DNA of 34,699 nucleotides from positions 2,899 to 37,597 of the forward strand of contig JAHBMJ010000983.1 of NCBI GenBank assembly GCA_018398765.1, in the 5' to 3' direction. This document shows positions 1 to 12,237 of this stretch, piece by piece. The notes below the pieces were generated by a model. It did no database searches and had not been told where the DNA came from. It worked only from the letters and a program-made list of their open reading frames with translations. This DNA is from Chromera velia (lineage: Eukaryota > Sar > Chromeraceae). Within the stretch, counting starts at the first letter, position 1; each line of letters opens with the position of its first letter. The translations under genes and the position numbers were made by a program.

Positions 1-1143
1 AAAAAAAACATAATTTATGGACCAACAGCCCAGCCACAACCTGTCTCCATGGTCTTTATGATCGAAGGTAGGCGTCTGACGTTTACGGAAAATCACAGTG
101 ATTAAAGAAAATTTGGTCCAGAAGAGAAAACCAGTAGATCAATAATTTTTTTAAGATTAATCAGTCATATGAGATAGAGTTTATCTCTCAGCATTGTTAT
201 CATATATAAAAGTATAAAGCCTACTGATATATATTTACATAGCCCACCATGTATAAAACCTAAGTTCAAAATATTATGATCATAATTTTATGTATTTTGA
301 CCGTACAAAATTTAAAGGCAGAGGCTTATATATCGCTTAAGACGAGACTCAGAGGACAGCTCATGCATGCACCCTTGATCGAGGCGACGAGGCCCCATGC
401 ATGACTCAACAAAACTCGCATAACCGATAGCGAGCTCCGCGATGCCGCGCACAGGCTTTCTAGACACCGCGGCGTTTACGCGTTTGTAAAACCTTGAAGA
501 AAGGGGAGGAACCGCGGTGTGATTGTTTCGGTCTTTACCTTTTCTGAGGCAAGTTGAACCAAATTGATCAGCAATTGATTAAATTTATCATTGAAACACC
601 TTAAAAAATTTTTTGGGGCGCCTGCGGCGCTCAGAAAAAACTGTTTTTACGGTATATGGGGCCATGTCCCAAACAGGGGGGGGCGCCGCCGCGGAGGGGC
701 CTGGAAGGAACCGCGGCGCAGCCGCGGTGCTAAAAATGCCCGCTCTAGAAAGCCTGGCCGCGCACCCTTTTGCACGTATACCGTACGTTCGAAGCAAACA
801 TCAAAAAATCGCGCGCGGGTGGATTTGCGGAATTTTGCGGATTTGCCCTCAAACTCTGCATGTTCTGTCCAGGTCGTTTTCGATCCTCGATCTTCCTCCA
901 TGTTCCTCCCCAGCTCTCAGAACAGCCGTATGGTTTGAAGAGAGTGAGTGCAGTTGTGTGTGTTTTGAGTCGGAATCCAGTTCCACAGGCTGGTACCGAG
1001 CATTTGTTCGATCCAGCTCAGTCTGTTATTTGGTTCTTCTTTCTGTTGCATGTTTGGAACGCCTTAGCGTCGATCTTGCTTACGTACCGTTTCGACCTTA
1101 CTTCACGCAGCCCTTGCCCCCTAATATCCTTAATTCTAAGTGC
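1..1143. other. Upstream region of the CCCH gene, no gene seen
   Basis: The first 350 bases are AT-rich and hold nothing I recognise. From about 400 the DNA becomes GC-rich, with a G/C-rich block at 615-720. An open frame runs from 613 through to the first inferred coding exon. Its early translation is low-complexity and shows no family, so I treat this stretch as promoter and 5' leader rather than coding. An N-terminal extension of the downstream protein starting at 613 cannot be excluded. No convincing TATA box or other promoter element was identified. Confidence 0.4.
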
Positions 1144-4100
1144 ATGACGTACCATCACACAATGCACAGCTGCAAGACGCCGGAGGGAGTGACTCAGAGG
1201 AGGCATAGGATGAAGGAGAGCGCTTCTGGAGGGAAAAGTGATCTCTACGGGAGACGACCAAGCAGAGCGTGTGAGGAGCAGTTCTTCAGGTCTGTGTGTT
1301 CATGTGAATGAGGCACCACGATGTTTCCGGTATGTGCTTTTCGCCCTCATTATTTCCACGTCGAGACTGTTTCTAAGCGGCCCGAGTTTGATTTTGAATT
1401 CTCTGCCTGCCTACACGTCTCCTTTATCTGCAGAATAAAGATGTGCCCGTGGCTTGAAAAGGGCACCTGCTTCAGAGGGGAAAAGTGCACGTACGCCCAC
1501 TCAGAGGACCAGCTGGTGAAGAACCCAGTGCCTCTGCAGAAAACCAGACTTTGCCAACCATTCATGCGGGTAGGTGGAAAAAGCAAAAAAGATTGTCGAA
1601 AGGGCTTTCAGTTTCCTTCCAACAATATTTTTTCGCTGCTTCCTCTTCAGCGGGACGTACTGCCCCCTGCTTACCTGAACTTTCCTGTATTTTCTGTACG
1701 TCGCATTTCCCCTGGTCTCCCTCTCACGTGCACTCTTCCCGTCCCAGCCCCGCTCCCTCCCAACCTGCTTTTCCTTGATCCTTAGCTTCTTTTCTCCAGG
1801 TCCGTCTCTCTGAAGTCCCACCTTTCCTCTGTTCGTTCGTCCCTCGCTCTACTGCTCAAGACTCTTCCGCCGCTGTCTTCACCGTCTTGCACGGCATCTG
1901 CCGGTGTCGGATCTTTCCACCTGCCTGTGCCTGCCTCTCTTTCTTGACCGGTTTCCTTCGTTACGGTCCTTTCGCTTTGTCCTTCATCCCCCAGTCCGTC
2001 TGACAACCCGTCTTCCTTTCTTTTTGTGTTTGCGCTTCACCTGCTCTGCCTGGATGCATTGACCCGCGCAGGGAGAGTGCCATCTGTCGTCCGACCAGTG
2101 CCGGTTCGCTCACGGAAACGCAGAGCTGAGGGCGACGAATGAGTACTTCAAGGTCGGACAGCAGGGGCACACACTTCAAGGGAGAGAGGCACGCGCACTG
2201 GCATGCATAGCCACCCACAGAGGGGAGGAAGGATGGAGAGGGAGAGAGAAAAAGAAAGAGCGACCAAGAGTGTGCCGCCGCTTCATCGATCTTTGAGCCT
2301 TCTCTTTTCGGACATCCCCTTTTCCCTTGCTCAGGTTTCCTCCAGTGTTTGTTTGTATCTCCCTTTTATCTGTCCATCTTGCAACTTGCTCTTTTTTTTT
2401 TTTTGCTGTCTGTCTGTATCAGCACCCTTTGTCCCCCCCCCCTTCTTGTGTGACCCTGCCTGCCTGCAGACCGCGCTTTGTCGGTTCTGGCAGCAAGGTA
2501 CCTGTCCCCAGGGGGCGGCATGCCGTCACGCTCACGGGAACGAGGAGCTTCGCAGACCTCGATCAGGGTCAGCAGAAGAGGGAGGGAGGGGGAGACGGAA
2601 CAAAGGAAGTGCACTGACGTCTTGACTGCCCAAACAAGAAGTGCGCGAGGCTGTGCGGCAGTTATGCTGCAACATGCTTTTGCCATTCAGATCAGAGAGG
2701 CAGAAGAATTAAGTAAGTACGTAAGGAAATGAAGCTGTCTGTCTCTCTCAGTGGGGGGGGTCCATGTGATACCTGAATGAAACCTTGCTAGGTCCCTGTT
2801 CCACAAATTTATCTGCAGAATTCTGATTATGCTCCTGTGTTCCCGGCTTGCTGCTGCTCTCTCTTCTGACTGACTGACTGAATTCATGCAGATTTGAGAA
2901 ACCGGCACCGCGGGATTCCCCAAGTGAGACGCCTCTCCGCCGTGTGTCTGGTGCGACGCTGGCCTCCTCTGTGCGTGCGAGTGCGACTGCAAGCACCCGT
3001 GTCACTCGGAGAGGCTCGGAAGACTTCCCTTCCCCTCAAGTGGGAGAGGGAAGCAGAAGAGGAGGAGGCAGAGGGGAAGAGCAAGCAGAAGAGGAGAATT
3101 GCTTCGGGGGTGGAATGAGTGGGAGGGGGCGGAGAGCAGAGACATCAAGTGGGTGTACGAGTAACAGTAACAGCAACAGCATTCGGAGTCTGATGGGAGG
3201 ACCGATGCTGAAGAGACGGGGAAGCGCGGGGGGGGGAACAGACAGTTGTCTGACTGTCCATTCACAGTCCTCTCGTGCCCCCGCGTTTTCTTCCTCTGTG
3301 CCTCCTCAGCTCTTCACGGCAAGCGGTGGGGTTGAGGGGGGGCCCTCTGCCGTTGCGTCTCCTGCCGTGACTGCTGTTGGCGGTTGTCCCTCAGAAGTTC
3401 CCCCTCCATTGGCCAATGATGGGGGAGGGGGGGGGAGAGGAAGTGAGGAGGACCCAGATCACGGAGAGCGGGCTTCGATGATCAGTGGCATCGCATCCTC
3501 GCCCCCCCTTCCCGAGGTCGGAGGACAGATCTCCTCACCCTTCGTTCTCCCAAGAGGCAAACAGCAGGGGACCACGGGGGGCCCAGGCACAGAGACGGGA
3601 GGAACGATGTCGGGCCCCGGCACAGCAGCCCCCGACTTTGACTCCTCCTGCGTCCACTCCACAGCAGCAGATTCCGCTCCCCCAAGTGCCCGTCGCGTTG
3701 CCGCGTCCCTCGACACTTCATCCTTCTACCAAGCAGCTGCAGAGGAGGATGGGCAGCCTGATGTGGAAGGGGCAGAGCAGTGTGTTGTGAGTGGAGGGGG
3801 TGATCCTCCTGCGGGCCCTCCTGCAGATTGTGGGGGGGAAGGAGGAGCGTTGGAGGGGAGGCGGGCATTTGAGGGAGAGGCAGGCACGTGCCCCCCCCCT
3901 GCAGACGGTATGTTCGGGAACGAGGCTGCCGAAGGGAATGCAGAACAGCAGCAACAGCAGCAGATGGAGTTCAACCAGCAGATGAGGATGGGGGGTATGC
4001 AGCAACAGCCCGGGCAGCAGCACTGTCTTCCCTGTCTGTCCCCCGAGACGGCAATTGCCAACCCGCATGGGTATCCTAACGGGGGCAACGGAATTGCACA

Positions 4101-7100
4101 GTCCCCCCTGGACCTAGGCACCCCTGGGGGAATGCAGAACTCGATTCAGCAGACTTTCGGGGGGGAGTGTGGGGGGTTCAATGGGGGGAACGGGGGGACG
4201 GTTTCAGGAGAGATGAATATGGGCCCCGGCATGTTTTGCGGCTTTCCTGGGCCCGGCGGGCCCGTGCCCGATGGGTTCAACTCCGAGTTGCATCGTCAAA
4301 TGATGAATCTGACGATCCAGCAGTTCCACCAGCAGCAGGAGCAGGAGAGGATGCAGCATCAGGCCGCCGCCATGCAACAACAGATGAACACCCAATTTGG
4401 GGGTCAGCCTGCCGACCTCAACCAGCAGTCCCCCCAGCCGATGCTCGAGAATCCCTCCATGGCCGCAAGAATGTGGGGGGGGGCTGGGTGTCCCCCTGAG
4501 ATGCTCATGTCGATGGGGTGCGGTCAAGGAATGGACGGACAAGCACAGTGGGGGGGTCAGCAGGATGACGGCAGTGGAGCTCCCTGGTTCAACCCACAGC
4601 AGCAGCAGCAGATGCAGGGTGGGTGGACAGAGTTCGGCCCTCAGGGTGGTATGATGTGTGAGAACGGAAACTGGGGAGGTCCGATGGGACCCAATGGGGG
4701 GCCTGCTGGGGGGTTTCCGCCGGTGCATGCACAGTATGGTGACATTGCAGACCAGCAGCAGCAACCACCGCAAGCCCAAGAGATGCCCCCCCGACAATGG
4801 AATTTTGGGGGGGGCATGGGAGGAGGAGCGGGGAACGATGGAAGGCCAGGCCAGATGGGCAGTCCCCCCCTTCAGTTTCATCTCCAGCAGCAGAGCGCCT
4901 CTATGGGGGGGATCACGGGACCCCCCCCCGGGCTATGCACCCCCATTTCCCCCCCAGAGCATCAGCAGCAACAGAGACTGTCACATCTGATGCAGAGCGG
5001 CCCCGGGCCCAGGGGCACTGGGGGTAATGCCGGGGCCCCCGAGTCCCCTCCTCCCGCCTCATGTGGCAGGAGGGCCATGTCCTGGGCTTCCCCCCCCACC
5101 GGTCCGTCTCTCCTCTCTCAGTACTCTGCTGAGGACGGGGGAGCGTCTATGAAGTTTCCCTCGCCGCAGAACAACCAGCAGAACAATGCGGCTGCAGGGG
5201 AGGATGAGAGAATCGCAGAGGAAATGCAGAGAGCTGTGGCTGCAGGCATTCCCTCTTCGTGTATGCGGAGAGTGGGTGCTTGTGATGGCAGAGGGCATGG
5301 CCGCATTGCCATCGGTCTGACGGACCTCTGCTTGGAGACGCCCTCAGGGGGGTCTCTGCAGGAGGCAGAAGACGAGGAGGGCACGGGGGGGGAACCCAAA
5401 CGGTCCCTGCCTGTGACTCCGATTGAGGAAGAGGGGGGGAAGTCTGGTGGTCAGATGGAAGGGAGGGGGGAAGCAGAGAGAGAGGACGACAGGAAGAGGC
5501 TCCCAAAACACTCCCCCGGCCTCTCGTGTGCACGTGCTTCCACGTGTGAGTCTTCACCAGCGGTGGAATCCCGGCCTGGTGATGGTCGTATCGAGAGGGC
5601 AAGGGACAGCCGGGAACGTTTCTGTTCGGATGCCACTGTCAGTGCAACTGTGCGTGAGGACACGGAGGGAGGCAGCAGGAGAGAACAGGGAATGGGTCCA
5701 GAGACCTCTCCCTCTTCCTGCTCTCATGAGCATGCAAGGGGGAAGTTAAGAGAGATCCAACCAGGTGTATGGATGGAAGCAGCAGCAGCAGCAGCAGCAG
5801 AGCCTATTGCGTCATCTCCTTCCGTCTTGGCAACCCCTTTGCAGAGGGGTGGCTCTAAGGACTCCTCCTCTATTGCACCCGCAGCTGAAGATTCCCCTGC
5901 CTCCACTAGTCACGGAGACCCAAAACAGAAAGGAAGCAAAAAAAAGAAAAAGACAGCAGGAACAACAGGAGTACTCTCCCCTGCCGCGAGGGATCGCCAC
6001 AATTCCCTTCGCCCCCCTCCCCTGAAGACTGACAGCAACATCAGGTTTCTGCAGAAAACGTCATCGTCTGGCAATGGCTTCTCCCTCTCCCTTTTGTCTC
6101 CGTCTCCGGCAGAAAAGATGGAGAGACCTGCTGAGCACAGAAAGCACAGAGGCATTCCGCTTCCCGAAAGACACGACGAGAAGGAGGGGGGAGAAGAGAA
6201 ACAGAACGTGTTGGAGGATGGCCAGCTTCAGCAAGGGGCCACCACCCTCCCTCTAGACGCAAGACTCCTGTCCCACCAGACACCCCACCCGGAGATCCCG
6301 CAAGACCCGCACGCGCAAACTACTCCGGCAGCTTGTCTCACACCCTTCCAACAACAGCAGCTGCCTCAACCGATCCCACTGGGCTGCACCCAGCCGCTTT
6401 CCTTACCCATCAGAGACGATGGAGGGTCCCTCTCCAACACGGGTGGTGTCCCCCTTCCTCTGCCACCCGCGGGATTCACTCCCCAACAGTGCCACGTGGG
6501 GGGCTCCTCCCCCCTAGCGTCCCCCATGTCCCCCTGGATGACCGTGCTGCTGTTCAATCAAATGCTGCAAAACCAAAGTGCTTCCCCCTTACCCAGAGCT
6601 GACTCCCCCCTTCCCCCGACCGACGGGGGAGTGGGAGGAGTGCAGAGAGTCCCTTTCTGTTCTACTCCCCTGGACCCGGTGGCCCAACAGCAGCAAATGG
6701 AATTCCTCCAACAGCTTCGAGAGGGGAGCCCTGTGGACTTTGGGGGGACAGGAGCGGGAGCGGAGTCTCCGTGCTTCTTCGGGCTCAACAACTGCGTCTC
6801 GCCGTCTCCTTCAGCAGGGACACCGCTGGGAGTGCCCCTTTCCTTCCATCACCAACTTTCGATGCTGCCGAAGGAAGGTGAGGGCACATCCATCTCTCTA
6901 GCTGTCATATGCATAAGAAGAGTCTTGCTTCCTTCCTCCCTCCCTCTGGACGCCTCCTTCTCTCTCTTTGTTTCCACATCCCTTTCTCTCTTTCTTTCTA
7001 TCGTTGTCGTCTTCCTTTTCCCATTGTCTTGCTTGGTGCTGCACCTCTTCGGAAATAACAGACGGACAGACGGAGGGAAGCTACGAAGGACTTTCTGCTG

Positions 7101-7154
7101 GCCCCTTCTGACGCACATTTATTTTGTTGCGTGCCCATGCAACTCTTTGATTTG

Positions 7155-7218
<64 letters not shown>

Positions 7219-7344
7219 TCTATGTGTGTGTGTGGCCTTGCAGAGATTGAAAGAGTGACGTCTGGTAGTGCCGAAAACCCCGAGGTCCGTCCCTGGCATT
7301 GCATAGATGCACGCATGATGAATGAATTTAGGCTGGGTGGCTGA
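1144..7344 (+). CDS. Triple CCCH zinc-finger RNA-binding protein with long Q/G-rich tail (six exons)
   Basis: Inferred exons are 1144-1289, 1434-1569, 2072-2152, 2470-2567, 2892-6877 and 7244-7344. They total 4548 nt, giving 1515 residues plus a TGA stop. All five introns (144, 502, 317, 324 and 366 nt) are GT-AG and every junction keeps frame. Three fingers are visible: C53-C61-C67-H71 (CX7CX5CX3H), C89-C97-C104-H108 (CX7CX6CX3H) and C125-C133-C139-H143 (CX7CX5CX3H). Finger 2 is assembled across intron 2. The lead-ins QKTRLC and YFKTALC and the linkers HGNAELR and HGNEELR resemble the (Y)KTELC lead-in of TTP/TIS11-type fingers, which bind single-stranded RNA. Residues from about 155 to 1490 are low-complexity and probably disordered. 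About 504-855 is rich in Gln, Gly, Met and Pro; there is an Ala run near 1116 and a Lys run near 1170. The likely role is cytoplasmic mRNA binding and control of stability or translation; this is inference from the family. The start at 1144 is the best guess; 1162 or an upstream ATG in the same frame are alternatives. Confidence 0.85.
1434..2567 (+). other. Three CCCH zinc-finger exons (exons 2-4)
   Basis: Exon 2 (1434-1569) carries finger 1 and the first cysteine of finger 2. Exon 3 (2072-2152) completes finger 2. Exon 4 (2470-2567) carries finger 3. The donors are cgg|gtaggt, aag|gtcgga and agg|gtcagc, and the acceptors end in cag. The third finger reads CRHAH, so it lacks the aromatic residue at the position where fingers 1 and 2 have CTYAH and CRFAH. 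That aromatic often stacks on RNA bases in this fold, so finger 3 may bind RNA differently or contribute mainly to structure. Confidence 0.85.
6878..7243 (+). other. Last intron of the CCCH gene, with a compound CT/GT microsatellite
   Basis: The donor is aag|gtgagg and the acceptor is gccttgcag. The intron is pyrimidine-rich. It contains a run of CT repeats from 7157 to about 7187, followed by GT-rich repeats to about 7233, which end some ten bases before the acceptor. If the intron is retained the frame stays open to a TGA at 7153-7155 and adds about 90 residues with a strongly hydrophobic segment. Splicing instead gives a short C-terminus ending in NEFRLGG and the stop at 7342-7344. I prefer the spliced form because the intronic sequence looks like a polypyrimidine tract. 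Confidence 0.65.
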
Positions 7345-9717
7345 CTCAGAGAGAGACTCACTGACCGACCGTTTGAAGCCTTCCGATGAAGAGATAGTCC
7401 AGCTAGTGGGCAGACAGACAAAGAACATTCAACGTGAATTTATGTTCATGACCTCTGTGTGATCGCGAATGCCTCTTCTGCCTTTCTCCTGTTTCTCTCT
7501 CCTTGGTCTTGTTTTGTATCTGTTAACATTTGGCATGGCTTCCGCTCTCTCCTTTCTTTCTACCGACTCTGCGATTCTCTGTGTCCTCTTTTCACCGTTT
7601 CCGTCTGATGTGTTATCATTCTGTGTCAGCTTTTTTTTTCATCTATCTGTGTGCGTGTTCTTCTATGTTCGTTGCAGATCTACACCGACTGACCTGCCCT
7701 GCACTGCCCTGACCGCCGATGTGCGTCGAGAGAGAGACTTGGAGGAAGCACGGGGAGCGAGGAAAGAACAGAGGAGAGACCAAGCGACAGGATGAGCATG
7801 TCGGTCGACAGGCCGACCGAGGCGGAACAAGAAAAAGAAAGAATGAGAAGGTGAGAGTGACTGAGTGAAAGTATCTGGAAGGAGCTTGGGGGGCAGGGAG
7901 AGAGCCAAAAACGGCGTGCCTGCCTGCAGGGTGCTTGCTTGCTTGCTTGCATGAATCAATCAAGTCAAATCAGGTCCCTGCTTTTTTTTGCTTTTATTTA
8001 TTTATCTATCTCAAAATCAACCAAGAGAGGTGACACGACCGACAGTCAAGTCCCTTGATTGCTTCCAGCCTCACTCCATTCCTTGCTTGGCAGTGACCCT
8101 TGGTTAGCTCGGTTTGCTCCAACTCCTTTCCTCGAAGCTCCTTCTTCTTTCTCGTGCTTGCTTCTTTCTTTTTCTTGACAGCCTGGACGGACTTGTTCTT
8201 TTTGGAGGCAGAATCAAAGTGTTTTCTCCCCTGGACGGATGGGAGGGCAAGTAAGAGGGAGAGACTGTGGAAAGGCAATCTTGTTCATTTCCTTTTTTTG
8301 GTTGGCAAGAGATTACAAAGTGCTCCTCTGCTTCTCACCTTCTTTCCTCGCAGTCTTTTCCGTCTCTTTCTGCAAGATGCGTTCTGTATCTGACTCTGCC
8401 CGTTCGCTGAACTTCTCTCTCTCTCTCTCTCTGACTCTGACGTCTGAGAGTTCTCTTGTTCTCGCTTCTTAGGGGGCTGAGAGCAACCAACAAGCGTGGA
8501 AAACGAGAAAAGAGCGAGGCAATAAATAGATGCATCAACAGCAGCAAGACCAGAAAAAGAAAAGAATGCAATCAAGAGAATCCACATGAAGTAGGCGTGT
8601 CGAGTCGGATTTTCGTTCCTCTTCCTTCAAGAGACCAGAATAGAACAGAAAAGAACAGAAGAGGAGATCCATGCCTCCAAAGGATTCTGCTCAAGGGCCA
8701 GACAGATAGACAAATGGATAGGGGGGAGCTCGGAAGTCTGTTTGCTCCTCTATTTCCTTCTCTTCATGTTGCTCTCTTCCTGTGTGATGACTGCAGAGCC
8801 AATGAAAGAACAAATGGTTTGTCCTTCCTTTCCTTTCTACTCTAGCTTGCGTGTTTGTGCCGTGCCCCCTTTTCCCCTAAGTCACTAACTCTGGCTGACT
8901 GACTATCCTCTTAATTTCTTCGCTGGCATCGCTGGCGTGTGCAGTCAAAGGGAAATGGTGAAAGGGATCCTCCACTTTCCACCGCTTCCGTGTCTTCTTC
9001 CCTTTTGCCTTTCCCCCTTTTGTGTAGAGTACTACAACTGTGGAACAGAGGGGAAATCTCCTTCCCCCCAGGCTCTCAAAAACGTGCTTCATGAGAGTGA
9101 AGGGGAGTGGGAGCGCAAAAGAAAAGAGGCAAGAGGCAAGCATTTGAAAAACGCCAGCAAACATCTAGATGATAAGGAAGAAGCTAAAGAGTGAAAAGGT
9201 GAAGGGAAAAAAACAACCAGAGGGAAGAGAAGGTGAGTTTAGAATGTCTTGCTCTGGATCTGCTAATTCTCGTCTTCCTTTCTTCCCTCCTTGTCTCTAT
9301 TGTCTCTATCTGGTTCCACAATAGGAAGGAAATGTCTTCCTCCCTCCCTGCGTCCCTCTTGGCGATGCCGCAGTCTTCTTCTTTCCTTTCCTTTCCTTTC
9401 CTTGATCTGTCGAAGTTCCTTCTGTCGTGTGGCGGTGCCAGTAGGAAGAGAGAATAAAGGAGAGAAACCTGCGAGAAAAAAAAACAAAAAGCGATCACAC
9501 CTTCCACCATCCCTTCTTGAAACAAAGATTGATGAAAGGACGGAGGGAGGTCACAAAGATCGACCCACCCCGCCCCCTCTCTCTACCTCTAGCTCTCCAT
9601 CCACCTCTCCCCTTCCTCCCTCGTCTTCTTTTGTCCTTTGTCGTGTTTCTTTCTTTCTGTCTGCCTGTCTCCCTGTGTGCTCTGTGCGAAACAGGAAAAG
9701 TCTTTTGTCTCGATCTG

Positions 9718-9765
<48 letters not shown>
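9718..9765. repeat. Compound (CT)n(GT)n microsatellite
   Basis: An uninterrupted run of CT repeats changes directly into GT repeats. The same CT-then-GT order on the plus strand is seen at 7157-7233, and more loosely at 18997-19136. Confidence 0.95.
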
Positions 9766-9768
<3 letters not shown>

Positions 9769-9850
9769 CTTATTTTCTTTTATACCTCTCCCTTTCCCTC
9801 TTGTCTAGCCTGTCGGACAGATTGTCCTGTCTGACGGACGGGAGGGCAGA

Positions 9851-9896
9851 CAGAAAGAAAGAAAGAAAGGAAGGAAGGAAGGAAGGAAGGAAGGAA
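9851..9896. repeat. GAAA then GGAA microsatellite
   Basis: Four GAAA units run directly into about seven GGAA units. It is a simple sequence repeat on a purine-rich plus strand within the gene-free region. Confidence 0.95.
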
Positions 9897-12004
9897 CCAA
9901 GAAAAAGGGTCGGGGTTTTAACTGATGGACTGACTGGGCTTGCAAGAACCTGCCTAGCTGGGCTTTCTGGCTGCAGGTAGGACGGAACATTTTTCTTTCT
10001 TCCTTTGTGCACCTCACCTCGTGTTTGTTTGTTGTATGGCTGGTGGAAGGGAGGGAGAGGAAAGTGGAGAGAGAGCTGCCAGAATTCGGGGCTGTCTGTG
10101 AGAAGAGAGGGAGGGAGAGAGAAAGAACTCGGATGTGTACGCGCAAAGACGATCAAAAAAGCATTCTCCCCTTCTCGTCCACTCCCATCCGAAATGCCGT
10201 TGGACGGAATCAACCGTTCCTTCCGCCTTTTTTCCATCCACCCACAGACATTCCCCGCTTCTGCTGGAGGATTTCGTTCTCGCATCCCGTTTTTCCTTTT
10301 TTTTTTCAATAACTCGGTTTATCATACAAAAACAAATCCACACGGGAACACAGAGAACTCGAAAAAAGGTCACACCATCCAATTTATGCATGCATGCCTG
10401 ACCGCGCAATGAGGCTCACTTTCTTTCAAAGAAGGAAGAAAATCACTTTGTGTCAGTCAGGCTACGAATCAAGGAGGGAAGATGCACAGAGACAGAGCCT
10501 AGCTCGTTCCACCTGTCAGCCAGCCTTCCGATCATTGGTCCGGATGCATTCATTTACTTGTGGATCTTTTCTCTCTTCCCCCTCCCTTCATCTTCTCCAG
10601 TCCCCCCCTCCCTCCTTCTTGTCCCCGTCTCCTTCTCTCTGTTGTCCTTTTTTCTTTCGATGTGTCGGACCGGCCTTGGCTTCCTTTTTGATCTCTGTGG
10701 GGGCTTGTTGTGTTGACAGCTTGACTGACGGGCTTGCTGAATGAATGAATGGAGAAAGAAGTTTGTTGGGTCCATCTGGTGCCTTCCTGAGTAGTTCTCC
10801 GTACTCCTTCTTCACCCCTTGCCCCCCTCCCTCTTCCTCCTCCTCTTCCATGTGCAGACAAAAAAGCAAAGCCTCACCCGAATTCAAAAGCCCTCTTCCC
10901 TCCCTCTGCATTCTCGTCAAGCAATAAGGCGGGAAAGAAAAAACGAGACAGACAGAGAGAAGGGGGCGCAGGACCACAGCCCCTTCGTTTTCTTTCTTGC
11001 TCCCCCACTCCTCTACTCGAGGCTCCTTCCGACTTTCCTTCCTTCTTTTCTTCAAACCCCCTCCCATCCTCTTCTCTTCTCTGAACTATCCATTCATCTG
11101 TATTGTCTGCTGACTGACTGTTTGCCTGACTGACTGTCCCGTCGGTCTTCTTGCTTGCATCTTCGGTGCCCACTCCGCTTCCTCTTCCCCGTCCAACACA
11201 TTCTGGTTTGAATGTTTGCTTCTTCCTCTTCCGTCCTTCTTCTCGACCGCTCTTTCTTTCCTCCTCCTATGGGGAGCGGCGTCCTTTTTCGTTTTCTGTA
11301 CATGGAGACGGGCAAACAAGTTTTGAATGAACACTTTCGTTTCACAAGTCTGTTGACATTTAACACTCTGCCTTCCCCCTCCGTGCTTGATGGAATGGCA
11401 GCCTGCGGGCTGTTCTTTCTTGTCACATACATGTCCATTTCTTCACATCTTTCTTTGTGCATTCATTGATTGATTGATTGATTGATGCAGAAATCCGCTG
11501 TCCCGAGCGGATCAAATTTATGCACCCACCACTGTGTGATTCATTCGTCCCCCTTCTATTTATCTTCCTTTCTTTCGAAACACCGGACACCTAGCCGGTG
11601 GTGGAACTAAATCAATGCGCAATAGAAATGCATGGGAAGGCGAAACGGGTGGAGGAAAACGAACCAGGAAGGTTAGGAACGAATGCATGAATGAACGAGA
11701 AGGGAAAATGTTGATTGAAAGAGTTTCATGAAAAGAGTGACAGGAAAAGTCGGGAGGGGGGGTTGGGGGCAACCCAGTCCGTGGACGCTTGTTTGAGGGT
11801 GAAAGAAAGGCAGAGAGGATCTGGAGAGGAGGAAACTAGCTGACTGAGTGACTGATCGGATGACGAACGCCTCTTCCCTTCCTTTTCGTGCGCAAAGGTC
11901 TGTTCGTTCGCTTGCACTCATTGCTTCCTGCCGGCCGAGCGACCGTGCAGTGGTGCAAAGGAAAGAACAGTGCGTCCTTTCACGAGAGAGAGGGCGGTCT
12001 TTTT

Positions 12005-12006
<2 letters not shown>

Positions 12007-12042
<36 letters not shown>
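12007..12042. repeat. (CT)n microsatellite
   Basis: About 18 uninterrupted CT units, with no coding context. Confidence 0.95.
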
Positions 12043-12045
<3 letters not shown>

Positions 12046-12184
12046 GTGGGGGGTTTTATCTCCCTCCCCTTCCAACCCACCGCCCTCCTTTTCTCTTCTG
12101 TTAGGAAATTCAGATCAGCCTCTTTGGCGGTCCGACTGCCACCTTCTCACCGCTATCAAGTTTTCCGCCTGACTGGGTGCCAAA

Positions 12185-12237
12185 GGGGGGGGAATTGATA
12201 CTAGGGGGGGGAAACGGGTCGGCCTAGTAGGGGGGGG
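12185..12237 (+). other. G-run cluster, possible G-quadruplex
   Basis: Runs of eight G at 12185-12192, eight G at 12204-12211, three G at 12216-12218 and eight G at 12230-12237 lie within 53 bases on the plus strand. This meets the usual four-tract pattern for a G-quadruplex, with one loop of 11 bases. Formation in vivo is not shown by the sequence. Confidence 0.5.

Noticed and set aside
613-1143. An N-terminal extension of the CCCH protein from the ATG at 613
   Set aside because: The frame is open, but the translation is low-complexity and over a GC-rich non-coding-looking block. It is kept only as an alternative start.
2944-7155. A separate 1403-codon gene starting with GTG at 2944
   Set aside because: The frame is open upstream to a cag acceptor at 2891 and joins in phase to the zinc-finger exon. 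A GTG start is not needed, and the 3' end reads through an intron.
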